A stretch of 64,000 nucleotides of DNA, taken from Enoplolaimus lenunculus (Eukaryota; Nematoda; Enoplea; Enoplida; Thoracostomopsidae). The notes under the pieces are model-generated. The model was not told where the DNA came from and did not search any database. It saw only the letters and a list, made by a program, of their open reading frames with translations. Where the stretch lies: positions 62,001-126,000 of the forward strand of contig JASANG010002951.1 in assembly GCA_030248215.1 (NCBI GenBank), written 5' to 3'. The first letter of the stretch is position 1. Every line of letters begins with the position of its first letter. Below, one piece after another: positions 30,901 through 46,100 of this stretch. The position numbers were made by a program, and so were the translations under genes.

Positions 30901-33900
30901 AGAGAGCCAATTTGACTCAGAAGTTTTTGCAGTGTAGTCCTCACATCTCCCAATGGACAAACCCTTATAATATATGGGCCAAAAAACAAATGTAAATTAT
31001 GTATATAAAAATAATTAGCAAACAAATACTAAAAATAATATAAAACAAAAAGCACAAAAATAAACAAATAAAACATTTATTCGTTATATTTGTCATTCAT
31101 TGAAAAATAAATAAAAAATAGTCTCGCCTTTACCCTTTTTGCAGACGATCTTTTCTGGTTCGAAATTTAGATTTTGCTGACGCTTTCAACTCTGTTGCGT
31201 TTGCGTTGCCAAATGGTGCTAAAATAGCAAAATCAACCATACAGATCAACGGACCAATCAGCGTTTAATACTTAAAAATAATCAAACAATCCAATCAGTT
31301 TCCGTTTTGAAAGAGCTCCGACCAATGAAAATTATAATTACAACACTAATCTATACTGTTGATGCAGTACTGTTCTAGTACGATTAACCCTTTCTCATAT
31401 GAATATTTTTCATTCCATTTCAGCGCTAATTAAGTGTTTACCATCACCACTCAGCTATAGGAATATGACGTACGTGGGGCGCTTTCACATTTTGCGGAGA
31501 TTTTACGCTGCGTATATATGTATGAATTGTTAAACACTGCGCATTGCGTTTGTATTGCACGTTTACAGTTTGCACTTTAGTTGCTGTTAGTACACTCTAA
31601 GTGAGAAAGACATCAAATACCAACTTTTATTTCCAAGTTTTGATTGGTTTTCGGCATCAGCGACATTTGACTCCTAAAACAGTTAAAAATTAGTCGAACC
31701 TAAAAGACAAATCAGTTAGCCGGAAAGGATCTGACCAGGGTAATTATGGGCCAAACCTTCGGTTGAAAATTTTTTGTCCATGAATTTTTTAGAACTTTTC
31801 TTAAGGTGGTAACACAAGAAGCCCTTTGTTCAACTTTGTTCTGCGATTACAGGATTAGGAAGTTTTAAAACAAATGGCCATAAAGACTGTTTTGCTCAAA
31901 ATATATTTCATTAAAACTTTATTTCACCAATAATTGCAAGATTTTAAATAGTATGGGTGGTTAAAACCCTATTCACACTTGCAAGTTTTTGCTGCGAGAA
32001 CTGGCAGCTGCTACTCGCACGCAGAACTTGCATTTTTTCATCAGCCAATAAGAAAGCGACTGCAATGAAATCAGTGATCTTGTATGGTTGTTCACATATG
32101 AACAAAACTCTCAGCTGTGATTTTTAATTAACTATTTGCAGCTGCAAATTTTTCGACCGGGATTTTGGACATTAACTTGCAAGTGCAAGTTGCAGCTGCA
32201 AGTTTTAGCAGCAAAAACTTGCACGTCTGAATAGGGTTTAATGCATCATCCACAATAATTCGCTTACGTTTTATTTCACACAGAGCGTACGCAAATTATT
32301 ACGGATGATGCATAATTGTATAAACAACTTACCTTATTTTTGTATACAGCTTTCAAAGAAGCTAATTTAAATCTTGCGTTTGATTCCTCTAAACTGCGGC
32401 CAGGACTTGTTTGAGACGATTGACCACCTTTCCAAAGGCCCAAGCTCTAAATTAAAAGTCATCATAAGCATAAACCTAAGCCAAATCCTTGACTGAGGTT
32501 TAAGCCAAAACGCAATCCTTAGCTCAAACCTAATTCTAAGCTTAAACCAGGCTCTTAAGAGCATAAGCTTAAGCCAATTGCAATTTTACCCTTGAAATAA
32601 AAGTATTAAGCACTATTTTTTTCGCTTTTTAAAACATTCGTATTTTCCCACGTTAATAAGGATTATCCAGGAAATTAGGATTTTGGGAAATTGAAATATC
32701 AGCCGGAAATTTACTGTTTTTCGAATATTGGGATGTTTCACAAGGACATTTCGAAGGGACCGGGTCCGTACACGGTCCTTTCAACGCAATAAAGATAGCC
32801 AAAATCTTGAGTCACTATTGACGAAAAAATATTACAGTTAGGAATCCAATGTGTCAATCTTATTGGTTGAATTCAAATCAGTGTTCAATACACAAGCCTA
32901 AAAGTGTCAAATTTGTCACCAATAATAGTATGCATACAGTAAGCCTAACCTTGAGTATAGATCGATGGAAAAACAACACCATCAACAGGGCCAAATCCCA
33001 TCCGGCATATTTCGGCTTTTTTTCAATGCCCAAAATCCGCGGTGGCCAAAACGGATCTTCAGGCGCGATGTATTTGTTCCACGGGAAAAATCCAAATTGA
33101 AACAAATATTTGACAATGACCATTGCCTGTAACAAAATTAATAGCACATTTCAAACTTTTTTAATTAATTTTAAATTCTTCGTTGCTGATCGATGAAATA
33201 TTTCACCAAATAATTCGAAACTCGACTCATGTTACCAGTTGCATCGTCTTGTTTTTCTGCACACAATAGAAATCTGGCAGAATTCAGCTATAGATTAATT
33301 TTTAGGCTCAGGTTTACTCTCTCACCAATGTTTTATTGGTTGAAAGTTAAAGATTACATTTTTAAAGGTAAAAAAGGACAAATAATAATATTTTTTCAAA
33401 ATTCGAATTCAGGAAGGATTTCGTAAGGTTTATGTTTGAGCTTAGACTTAAGCTAACGTTTAGATTTAGACTAATTTTTGTCGCTAAAATTTACGCTTAT
33501 GCTTAATTTGAATTCAAGCCTAGACATAGCCGAAGGCTATTTTGTTTGTGCACAAAGTATTAACATTGCATGAAATCCAGTACCTCAGTATAAGTGATGA
33601 CAGTAATCCAAAATAATCGTGACGGTGACGGGACTGACAGTGTTCCCCATAGAAACGCCAATACAGGTAGAACCATCGACAGGAGACTCGCAGATGCCAT
33701 ATGATTGAGTACCATGATGAGATAGCAAAATAGCTCCGATCGAGAAATCAACAAATAATACGCAGCTCGCAAAATTCGTACTCCCATATTTTGAGTTGGA
33801 TCAAACTGTTTTTCGTCAACATCGGTGAAGCTAAAAGCAACGATGGTAAAAGTTAACATTTTCGATAATATCACTACGTCACAATGGCTGAGTTTCTGAA

Positions 33901-36900
33901 ACGCTACTTAAGTACGACTTCATACTTATGTGCTAAAAGCATTTACTTTACCAATTTATCGTTTCTAAAAGCATTACTTAAGTTAAGTAAATACTTGAGT
34001 CACTGACAAATTTTGACGTGTTAGAGACTATCAGTTCAGGCGTTTTAACATTGGTCTAAACTTAGAACTTTGGCTGATCGTAGCTATATAAAGTAAAATT
34101 ATACCTCCTTTGTTGCGACACTGGTTCATATTTGGCATTTATTTGTTTTTGTTCGCGAAGCTAAGTATTCACTTAAGTCGACAACTTAAGTAACTATTTT
34201 AACATAACTTAAGTAAATACTTAAGTAAGATTTCAGAAACCCAGCCAGCATGTGATTTCAACAGTGACATTGAAAAAGACTGCAAGGATTTTGAAACGGC
34301 TCATGAAATACCTACGCCTAAAATTTGACAGACTAAAATAATATCCAGTACTTTATGATCCCACATCTTGTTCTTCTAAGGATAATTATGTATTTACCTT
34401 TGAATGATCGCTACAAGAGTATGCAACCGGAAACATTCTGTGTAGAAAACAACCATTCTCTGGGATTAACATATAGCGCCTTGTACATAAATCAATCTTG
34501 AGAGCCAATGAAAAAACTAACATCAGCGCCCACCCGAAGAAATTGTAGCTAACACAAAATGCTACGCGGGATGGTAAATTTTGTGCAACGCAAATTTCCG
34601 TAAATTGCATAGTCCTGTGAAAAAACACTCTTGTTGTAAAAAGTGATCATCCACTCTTGGTATTACGAATCTCTAGCACTATTTATAGTACTTCAATAAT
34701 AGCACGACCAATCAACTTCGAATCTATAATACTGCAATGTATAACTTATAAATGAATCTACGACCATTTATCGCCCAACAACTTGTCGCACAACAGTGTC
34801 CTGAAGCGTATGAATAAATTTAACTGTAACCCGAAGCATAAACTTCAACCTAATCGTAAACGTACGCATAATAAATGATGGGAGACGAATTGTCGAGTCG
34901 ATAAAATTTTGGATTACAAGTTGTCGGTTGACGAGTTGTCGTGCGACGAATTGTCTTGATACTTTTAAAAATACCTTCAAAATTCTTAATGATTTTTGAC
35001 AAGAATTACGTCTGATTTACCTTTGCGAAGGCTGGGACGATTCCGCAACGGCAGGATAGATTTTCAATCCTCGGCCACTTGAAGGCAACATTGCCGCTGT
35101 CGTATTGAGTAGAACCATTTTTCGAAGCGCCGAATGATAATCTCCTGGCTCTTTGTACGGGTTATTCATGGATTCATATTTGTTGATGACGTCAGTCCCT
35201 TGATTGCCATGATGATTAGCAACTGTTCCCACGTCATCGGCGTCTATTGTTTCAACTGTATGATGTCTTTGAAGATATCGTTTACGTTGTTCCTAAACAA
35301 TCATTGTGACTATAATTCGTATTTTACAAATGTGTGTAGCATCTATCACCAGTTGATGATAAGACTTATAACTTTGGAACACGGGCATGTTGACGTTCGA
35401 AATTCTGCACATCTGTCTCGTTTAATTAGCCCTACTTCTGTATCATTTTTTGAGATCTGCAACTGGAGATGTTCGTTATTTTTAAAACCTATCTCTAACT
35501 GACGATAGGTGCGGCCTATGTTACTTTAAGGGGCATCCAGGTTTCTGCTGGGTCTATAAAAGAGTAGGTTTAGATTCTAGATTACATTTTTTTGCTTAAG
35601 CTTAGGCTTAGTCTGAGGAACACATTTTTGCAACGCTTAGGCTTAGGTATACGCTTTCTACAGTTGCGTCCAAAAAAGTAACGTTGGCCATAGGTGCTGT
35701 ACGAATTTGAGAACATACGCCTATATTAAAATCTATATCCGGCATTCTCAGCTGTGTGTAGTACCTATCATCAGTTAGTAATAGATTTTAAAACTTTGAC
35801 AATTCTTGCCTGCGTCTGCAATATTGGAAATATTGCACAGTATCTGAGCAGATCAAACAACAAAACAGTGCTAAACTTCGAAGCCAAACACAACATTTGA
35901 TCGATATGTACCAAAGTGTTTATATACATAATGCTGTTCAATAGGCTCTTAAGCGGAACGTTTTTCTGCGGGACTACAATAGAGTAATCTTATAAGCTTT
36001 AGACAAATTTGTTACTTATACGTTTAGGGTTTGGTATAAGCTCACTTGAGCGTTTAGGCTCAGGTTTTGAAATATGCTTTTGGAACTGTTACGGCCGTGT
36101 TCTATACATTAGCCGTGCGGTCGGCTTTCTCACTTTATAAAACCAAAAACTCGACTTAAGTCGTGTCTCCGCAACCAAGCCATACACCCAATGAACGAAA
36201 CATTACTTCGTAATAAATTTGCTTCTGCACGCGTTTCTCGCACGCCAATACGTGAGCGACATAACGATAACTGCGGGACACTTTCAACAGCCACGTAATC
36301 ACAGATTCGAAAACTCCCGTTAAAAACAGCCGAAGAAATATCCAACAATGAATGATTGGATTGTAGATTTTTTCGACGACTAAAATTGTCAAATTTAAAA
36401 TTAATAAATTAATTTCGGTCCTTGTACACTTCATACTCTGCCCATCAGGTTTAGGCTTACGCTTAGGCTTCTTACACTGTACATTCTAATGAGTTGATTA
36501 ATCGGAATGTTAATTATTTCTGAGGTAATAACAGTAAACATTGACTCACTCTGAGTTGAGTTGATTCCCACTCTAAGTTCAGGTGATTCCGGGTGAGTTG
36601 AATAATTAGCTCAGAGTGAGTTTTATAGAGTCGGAATTCTGAATTATGAAAGTCCTAACTCAGACTCAGTGATTTAAGTCATTCTGAGTTAAAATCAACT
36701 CACTGGGATTTACAGTGTAGGTTTCAGAGAAAACGGTTGCGTATAAACCTTAAACAGTGTCAGTTTAGGTAGGATCAGGGACTTCAGAGCTGTTTAACTA
36801 AGCAGTTGGAAATGCAGGCCAACAAAACGGGGATCTAACTAGCATCTTATGGATCCTTAGGCAGACGCTCCACCACTGCGCCGCGCAGCCCGCCTCTCCA

Positions 36901-39900
36901 ACTACTCTGATTGTCGAGTAAATGTGTCGACCCTATGCTGCCGGCAAGCATACTATATAGTGCAGTGCATTTTGCATATACACTACGGACATTCATATCT
37001 CTCATGCTTACATGCCCCAATTTTCAACAAGGTCGTCCCTTGATCGTCCATCGTATTTTCGACTGGATACCGTGTTCAAAACGCGACAATTACATTCAAG
37101 TGTACAACAATCCTACAATTTTTTTGCTGCGTCGATGCCGATACTCATTGAAACAATGGATTAAAAATTAAAAAATTACCTAAATTCCATAACGGTGCAT
37201 CGTCCGAACTGTGACGTGATCCGTCTTCACTGCCGACATCCGTTTTTCGTTCAGCTAACAACTGTTGAACGTTTGGATCGAGAATTTCATGTTTGGTTGA
37301 AACATCCCGATTGCTGCGCATAATTAAATCTTTAAGTCCTTCTAAAATAAACAAAACAAACGAATCCGCAGAAGGGAAGTCACACAGCCTTATCGTCCAT
37401 GAAAATAAGGTGTTTGCGCGTTGGGATGATTAACTCGTATTTGAACGAGACAAACGCAAGTATTTTGAACTGTGTATAGCAACTATCATCAGTTAGTAAT
37501 AGGTTTTCAAACTCACATACTGTTGCAGTTGTTGAACTCAAACTTGGTACATGAGTTGAGTAAATCATATGCGAAAAAAGGTTCATTTCGAGCCTCACGT
37601 TAAACTGATTCGAAAGTTACAAGACCTATGACAAACTGGTGATAGATACTACACGCATTTCAGAATACTGGCCTAAAAATGAAATTGTTGAAATCGTTTG
37701 CATTTATTGTTTCTAAACAACCTTGTTTGGTAAGAAAGTTGCAAAATCAATAATGCGTTTATCAGAAAACAACGAAAAAAATTCCAATTATTACATACCT
37801 TAATTTCAATGAAAACAATTTCACAAAGCGAAATTATTGAGATTTGGTATACAACTCGAGGACCATGTATAGAACAGGGCCGGAACACTACTGTTGCGAA
37901 CAGACGGTTTCCGGTTGAAGCCCCCCTTGAAAAAGACATAGCTACGATTTCATTTCGGGACAGGATGACTTCGTCAACAAGTTTTTGAGGGCGAAAGTAG
38001 CGAGCGAGCAACTTTTGTTGACCAATGCAAATTATTGTACAGCCTGTAATAAAGTGCGTTTTTTGAGTCGTGCCGACAATTTCAGGGATTATATATTTCC
38101 TTTCCCGTTTATAGATGGTCCCATCGCCCTACGACGTTCCGTTGGAATACGGTGAACGCGCAGAGAATATACCTGGTATATGATCGTCTTGATACAACTG
38201 ATTAACACTACTGCGGTAATTCGTTTGATATATATGATCGGAAGATAAAACTTTATTCATGTGACTGTCTGGCCTAAAAATAGAAAATTCAAGTACGCAC
38301 TGAAACACGGAACTGCACGCTACCCGCGGGTAAACGTGGGACGGGTAAGAATAATTTTAACGAGGGTATTCCTGCGGGTAAAGAATATCATAGCGTGGGT
38401 GAAAATTTGTAATTTTTTACCCACCTAAAATTTTCACAAAAAAACTTAAAACCAAGTAATGTATAAAACTTGAATTTTTAAAATGTTTTATCGCATGAGT
38501 GAAAAATAAGTAGCGAGTAACATCAATGCACTGCAAAATTAAGAAAAAATAATGACGGTAACGGTAAATGAATTTTGCGCGGGTGAAGGCTGGTAAAGTG
38601 TAAAGAAATTTTGAGCGGGTACACCAGCAGGTAAAAAAAATAAAATTTCTTATACATCCGCTGAAACGGTCCAATTTTGAAAATAATTTACACGGGAACT
38701 TCTGTTGAATTCAGAACCAAAGTTGAATTTGAAAATTTTTTCGTCTAAAAATCCTTTCTATAAAATAAAATTAAATTTGAGAATTTCGCCAATTATACTA
38801 ATATGCAAATTAGTTATTAGCTAATTAAACAGTTATCGGCTTTGAAGATTTGTAAACAATATATTCATATTCCTCGAATTCAAAAACCATTTATTGCTGA
38901 AATTAGATGGCTTGAAACCCTAATACTTAGTGAAATATTGTCAAAAATTCCTAATTTAGGTTTATCAATTATGCTCATGCAAGCCTTAATCTTCCTTATC
39001 TCCAAGTCGTCTAGTTCGAGTTCCCGTGTATCACAATGAGGATACCCATTGACATGGGCTAAATTCTGCATACATAAATGTTGTTTCAAAGTATCGGCTT
39101 GGTTGACTCGAAGGAACCACCGCTGACTGCCGTCTCCTTATCGATGACGTCATCGATTGTTGTGGTGACGATATGTTTGCATTCGTTGGAGATGTGGTTG
39201 TTGTTGTTATGTCTAAAGTCCATAGTTACAATGGAATAACCCTTTCACACGACCCACAGGGAGAATACTAACAGCACTTTATTTACAAATGTGTGCCACT
39301 CAGACAGAGGTCTTCTAAACAAGGATCATAACCAAAATTTGTGGCGAAATTTTTTGTCAAACTTGCGTTTAGCTTTTCGTTCGCGAACTTTTTTCACAAT
39401 TATATATCACTCAGCACTCACTCTTTTAGAAACTTCTACATTCGCCGGTGTTAACGAAACACCTTTGTCTACCTCGATATTACAATTCTTATCAAACTAC
39501 TGCTAGTCAACTTATTTCAAACGCTATATTATTTTAAACTAATAACCTTGCGGTTCCTAGAAGTCAAAACATTTTCTTTTGCGAAAGGTTATACCCTACA
39601 AAGCTGAAATTCTGGCTACGCCTTCACGGAGGAAGGCGTCCGGACCTTGATGGCCAAGCCTGAATTCGCTTCAAAGCCATATCTCACCGTATTCGTGCAT
39701 TCGTAGCCAGCAGGACCCAGGTGTTCTCAGGATTCCTTGGCAAATTGTGACGCCCATCCATAGAAAAGTGTTAGCTCCGTTTGTAGGCTGCTTTTCAACC
39801 TCAGGCTCCTACTGAAATAGTTTTGCCATCTTCTAGCAGGTCGAGCTGGCTACGGGGAGTTATATACCTCGTAAATCATCGATCCTATCGTCGCTGTGTA

Positions 39901-40136
39901 TTGTCCCACAGGTATTTAATGATGGTCCACGGGTGCTGTCAAATGTTCGTTCCTCAAAATCTGCCGTCGGTTTATGTTTACAAGACCGTTGCTTTCTCAA
40001 TTGTTGGCGAACTTTTTTCTGATCTGCGTGCTGAAATCGCTTTGATACAAATACAAACGATATTTTTTGCCAAAATGGCTTAAAAATAGCCAAAACAACT
40101 ACTGGAACGCAAACTAAAACTGTTTGACGATGCAGC

Positions 40137-40173
<37 letters not shown>

Positions 40174-43100
40174 TGTTTTTGTTGTTGTTGTTGGGTTTGG
40201 CAGGCCACAACACGGGCGTTTTTATGATATTATATTGCAGAAAAACACTAGGAAAACCCAGGGCCGGAGCAGACACATCCCATACCAGAATTTAGGGGAC
40301 CACCACCTCTAAAGGAGCCCCCATCCTAACCGGTTGAAACAAAAACCGCTTAAGTAAAATGCGTCTGGCTTCTCGCTCCCTTCGCTCGCGAGTTTGGGCG
40401 CCCTCACCCTATAATTTAGGGGGAGCCCCCACCCCTGCCTGCTCCGGCACTGGCAAAACCAATAATGTAAAGATCAGGGCCGGATCGCCTTTCTGCAGGA
40501 CTGGAATAGAGTAAGCTTTAGCTTTATGCATCCTTCGTAAAAAAACTTGTACATGAGATGCAAAATAATAGGTTCATTTTTGGTCGTTTAATTTTCACTA
40601 AAATCAATTCCTCAGCATAAACGCATCAATTCTTCAAAGCGTTTACGATAACCACTGAGATATAGGAGGTTGACGCTCGCGCCCGAGGAGGCTGTCACGT
40701 CTTGTGGAGATTTTGCACTGCGCGCATATGTTAGAATTGGTAAACACTGGTCACAGTGTCTGTATTGCTGGTATATCATTGTATTTAGTTGCTCATAGTA
40801 TACTCTATGAGTGAGAGGGTAATTTTTAAAATAAATTCATTTCCACTGCATCCTAAAATAAAATTGAATTAAGTGTCGACGAACAAAAAAGAAAGATAAG
40901 AGAAAATTAAGTGCACTCTGTTCTCAGTACACTCACAAGCTCATACTTCTCCGATGTCAATTGCAATATACGCAAAATGAATTTTAAGTAAAATATTCAT
41001 TTGTACAATAAGTCTTAATTAAAATTTTTTAATTCCAAATGTGGTAAAATATTCTATTTCTAATTTCGGTGTCTGAACAGTTCAAATTTTAACAAAATGT
41101 TCAGTTTTTGAGCGACATGCACACCGGTCAATTACGTACAGTTGGCGGCGTGATTTAAACTCGCGTGTAACGGTTGCGTTTGAAATCGCAATTGACTATT
41201 TTACCTTTAAGGTGGAATATCTGTGTTCTGCAAAACTTGCATTCTGACATGGATCAAAATTTCAGCTAAAACTTTAATAGTGTGAAATCTACATCTCGTG
41301 TACAAGTTTTACTGTGGATCATGCATTAGACTAATTTTCTTTGCTTAGGCTTTAGCTTAGTTATCGCTGATGCTTATTTACTACTGATGGCAAAACGTAC
41401 GCCAACTGCTTTCTCGATCTTTTTCTCCATTTCCAAATGTTCCCTTTCAGCGTCTCGTGCATCTTTCACCGTTTGTACGATGTCAGCTCGTTTCCATGCG
41501 GCGTTGAGAAGCTTAAAAGTTACACAACAAAGATTTTTCACAACCAAGTTAGGCCTTACATGTCGACATGCTCCCAAGGTCCGTAGCGATGATGCCATTC
41601 GGGGGCAGGTATCACTTTATTTCTTTGGATCGTGGGACCCAGCAGCGCATTCTGAGTACTTTTTTCTCGCCAAATCCAGAAAGTTTAAAAGGTCACTTTG
41701 CCTGGATTATTTTGGTTATGAATTCAGTAACCACTAGCGACAATTTATATAGCCAAATATGTTTAAACTTATCTATACAAAAATATACTATTTAATCGGA
41801 AATCACCGGGCCCGTAGCCAACGGGGCCAGAGGGACGCAGTCTCTCTTGGAAAACTTTTGGCCTCCTCCTAGAAAATTTTCAATCTTGCTTATAAGTTAT
41901 TGCAAAACCCTTGAAGGTCCCTCCTGAAAAATATTCGGGGCCCCCCTAGCGAGATGAGCTGGCTACGGGCATTTAAATCACATACCTGTAACGGGCCCAG
42001 ACCACGCCGCCTGTCTTCTTCTGCTTCCGGCACAACCGATGTATCATTTGCGCACAACTCCAACATTTCAGAATCAGCATCGCTGTCAGTCAGGTCGTCG
42101 TCAATACCGTAACCGTCTACAGTAATACCTTAAAATGAAATATAAACATGAAACACGAGATACTAATGATTAGCTCATCTACATACAGTAACCTGCCATA
42201 ATTTCAGACCAAATTTACACCAGCGGATGAGTAAATGGAAAAAATTCATTCTTTATCCGAGTAATCGGTTATCCCACTCTTAGCTGGCGTTTACCCAAAA
42301 CTGCTTGCATTTTGAAACTTTTAGCATATTTGAGCTTCTGATGTCATCCGCTGATAAGTCCAAGCCCAAATCTGAATTTTTGAAAAATTCGATTTTTAAG
42401 GTCACAAGTTCAGCCCCTAGGGACCAAAAAATATTTTTCGATAAGTTGGACAAATGACTCGTAGCCAGACGTCTGGTTGGGAAACATTTAACAATATTCG
42501 TCTATTAGCTCCGTAACCTGTGTCAAATGGTATAGAGGAATTTGGGACCTCAAAGTTCGAATTTTATAAAAACTTAAGTTTTGGCGTGGAATAATCGAAG
42601 AAGGTTATCAGAACATCAGAAACTCATGAGTGGAGCGAACTAAAGAAGTCCCACTTGTTTTTTGTAAGTATATATTAAATACAAAACACTTGGGTTTTTT
42701 CTGGCATAAAAGCCTCTCAATTGCTGCAACCTTGCGAGCAAAGCGAGGTTGAAGCGTGACGGTATTCCTGTGTTAAATCATACGGGAAAAGAAAGCTTTC
42801 AACTTTTAGCACCCTATCTTTGGCCACACTGTCGACGAAACCTGGTGAGTGAACCGAACAAGTTGCATATGTAGTTTTGTCTCGTGGCAAAGGTTCAATT
42901 CTGAAATCCATTTATATATTCAAATGCTGCAATTTTCGCTCTTTTTGGACTGGTCAGTTTTAGCAACAGTGGATAATGACTTCAACAAGAGTATGCAACT
43001 GGGTACATTCTGTGTAGGAAAGAATGCAACCGGCACGCTTTGCGCTCTTTGGCCTACTCCTTATTTAGAGGGGGTACATCTTGTGCGGACCATGTCACTT

Positions 43101-46100
43101 TAAGTATTCGGCATCGACATCGGCTTCCCTCTAAATAAGAGGGACCGGCCAAAAACACAACGTCCGCTAGTACATTTTGTAGTATATATACGGAACATAA
43201 AGAATTGCACATTCATAATCTTTAGCCAATCACATGGTTTGTATTAGGTTCAGAAACGGCCCATGTTACCTTAAGGGCCGAAACATTTTTTTGGCAAACT
43301 ATAATAGAGTAAGCTTAAGCTTTAGAATAATCTTTTAGCTTAGGCTTAAGCTTTAAGCTTAGGCATAATTATACTCTTATACGCTGATGGTTAGGCCTAG
43401 GATTAGTAATATTCATAACTGCTGTTACGCCTTTAAAGTAACATTGGCCACTATGCCTAAACCTTTGTCTAAGTTTTAAGCACTATCCTAAACCGTTACT
43501 TTAAATGCGGGAAACTGGTACATGCAGGTTGCGACCGGATATTAATTTACCGGATACCGGAACCGGATTACGAATATAGATTAATATATATGTTTTTACT
43601 CAACTAGAATTAATTTTTAGCTTGAGCATTTCATTTTTACTTGAGCGAATCAAAAAAGCCTTAACTTCTTGACCTGTACAGAAATGCAATCGCAGCAAGA
43701 TGTTAACGACGTGCACATGTAAAAAACAGTTTCATGAAGTTCAGGGCCATCAGCGTCATAAACCCAATGTCGGTAGGTTTATATCGAAAACCAGAACCGG
43801 ATACTGATATTCTTTATTACCGGATATTAAACCGAATCCGGATATCCGGTCGCACCTTGGGTACAATAGCCAAAAAAAAAATGGAAAGTTAGTCAACGTT
43901 TGTTTCAGTTAAGAGGGGGGGGGGGGGTTAAAAGCAAATTAAAACGCTGTCCAATAAAGCAGGGTACATACGAGCATCGGTGGGAAGGGTGCTTCACATG
44001 TGACAAAGAAGACAGTTTTTTAGGTTGCCTACAATCTTAGCTAAATTAAATTCTATTCTCTAAATTTGCTGTAAAACCTACCAAGGCCTTCACCGGTTGA
44101 TTTGGCGAATTTTGTGCTGTTATTTTCGTAGGGTCGCTTTATCGCAGTAGGTTTGTCAAACCTGTTTAAAAATAAATTTTCAATACGCGACCCAAGCGTG
44201 GAATATATTGAAACATCTGTACTTCGACAGCGAAATGAACCCCCGTATTGGGCATTTGACCTACGGGACAAGTTTCTGTCTTGGTCGGCGACATGCGGTG
44301 TCGTTTGTCGATAACTCCCGGAACCAAACGGATCGTTTAATTTCCGGCAGTGACTACCGGATATAGACGTTATTTCTACCGTAGAACAGTTATCATTCGT
44401 CGTTTGAGCAGAGTTTAAATAATGGGATGATAATGTTTCACCAGTAGTACTTCGTGTCATAGCTTTCGGGTCAGATTTTGACTCTCTCCGATGATTCTGA
44501 CTTCCATAGTAACCGGCAGAGGAATATGGTGATACGTTTCGTGGTACGATGACGTCTTCATATTCAGTGCCAGAACCTTTTATAGCTGATGCGACTTTCG
44601 GTGCTGTGGTAACTACTTCCGGATTGGCGGACGCTACTTCCGGAAATGACAATGCCGTATCCGGGTCTGATGGAGCTAGTTGCGGAACCGTAGAAACCAT
44701 TTCTGGAGATGATACTTCCGGATACTTGATGGGTACTTCCAAAAATTCTGACGTCACTTTCTGAGCTGTAGTCGCTATGTCCGTACCTGAATACATTACT
44801 CTTGGGTCTGAAGATGTTAGTTCCTGAACTGTAGGCACTATTTCCGTAAGTGTGTAGGATTTGTCAGTCACTATAGGTGTTAGAATTGCGGGTGCTGTTT
44901 CCGGAACATAAGACACCCCTTCCAGAACTCTAGACTTTACTTCCGGATCTATAGCCGCCATTCGTGGAATTGTGGTGTTTACTTCCGGAAATGTGAACGT
45001 GTTCGATGACGTCATCGGAGTTCGTGACGTAATTTCAGAGCAACAATAACGTGGCAGTACACCGTTGACTGGCGAAAATTCGTCAACTGTTCGAATTGTT
45101 TCACGTTGAAAATTGTTAATTTTCAACGAACGTTCAAAAATATTCTGCTGATTACAAGTATTCAATTGAGTTGATGGTTCGATTGGAGATTGGCGACTGG
45201 CGGTGATATTTGAACACGAACTACGCTGGCTTTTGGGACTGGCGTAGATTTCTTCTGACGATCGCAGCGTTTGGTTGCGGAGTCCGTTGGCCCGTGGCGA
45301 TTGCGCAGTATTGCAAATTATGCCATTTTGGTGTTTTTGAAAAGTTACAGAGCGAATTGTATCTGTTGATGTGTCACCACATTTGTAAGCGCCGATTTCT
45401 AAAGAATTGCCAAAATAGATTTTTTGAATATTAATTTCAGATATTGTGTTATAATTAAAAACACGGCCCATGTTATACTTTAAGAGGCGTCCAGGTTTCT
45501 AGTGGGTCCTTAAAAAGCAGGTTTAGATTCTAAATTTCATTTTTTTTTGCTTAGGCTTACGCCTAGGCTTAGGAACACATTTTTGCAACGCTTAGGATTA
45601 GGCTTAGGAATACGCTTAATCTACTGTTACGCCCCTTAAAGTAACATTGGCCAAAATCATAAGGTCTTGCCAAGCATTATATGGTATATTAGGGTTAAAG
45701 CTAAAACGACAATAAGGTATTTACATTGTAAGTTGTTATTAATTTTAATAGTTGTAGATTTACCTAAATTTAGTTTTCAATATTAAGTATTCGTAGTATT
45801 ATATTATTAAGAATAATTAATATTGGCTGCGTTTCTGGAATCTTACTTTAGTATTTACTTAAGTTATACTTAAGTAATTACTCAAGTCAACAACTTAAGT
45901 AATTATTTAAATTTTCGAGCAAAAACAAACAAACGCCTATGTGAGCTTTTGTCATAAAAGGAAAATAAGTTTCGCTTTATATGAAGCAGACTCCATGCGT
46001 CTACAATTTCAATTAAACTAAGGTTAGTATGCCTGAACGGTTACTTTGTAATAGATCAAACTTAGTCTGCGACTTAAGTATTTACTTAACTCAAGTACGC

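Noticed and set aside
34386-34628. Minus-strand open frame as an extra PIEZO exon
   Set aside because: The sequence is a family I repeat copy shared with 42986 and 55326; E23 joins E24 in phase without it.
37673-38011. 112-codon minus-strand open frame in the PIEZO intron
   Set aside because: Contains ends of TTAGGC-family and family N repeats and has no fitting splice phase; E20 and E21 join in phase without it.
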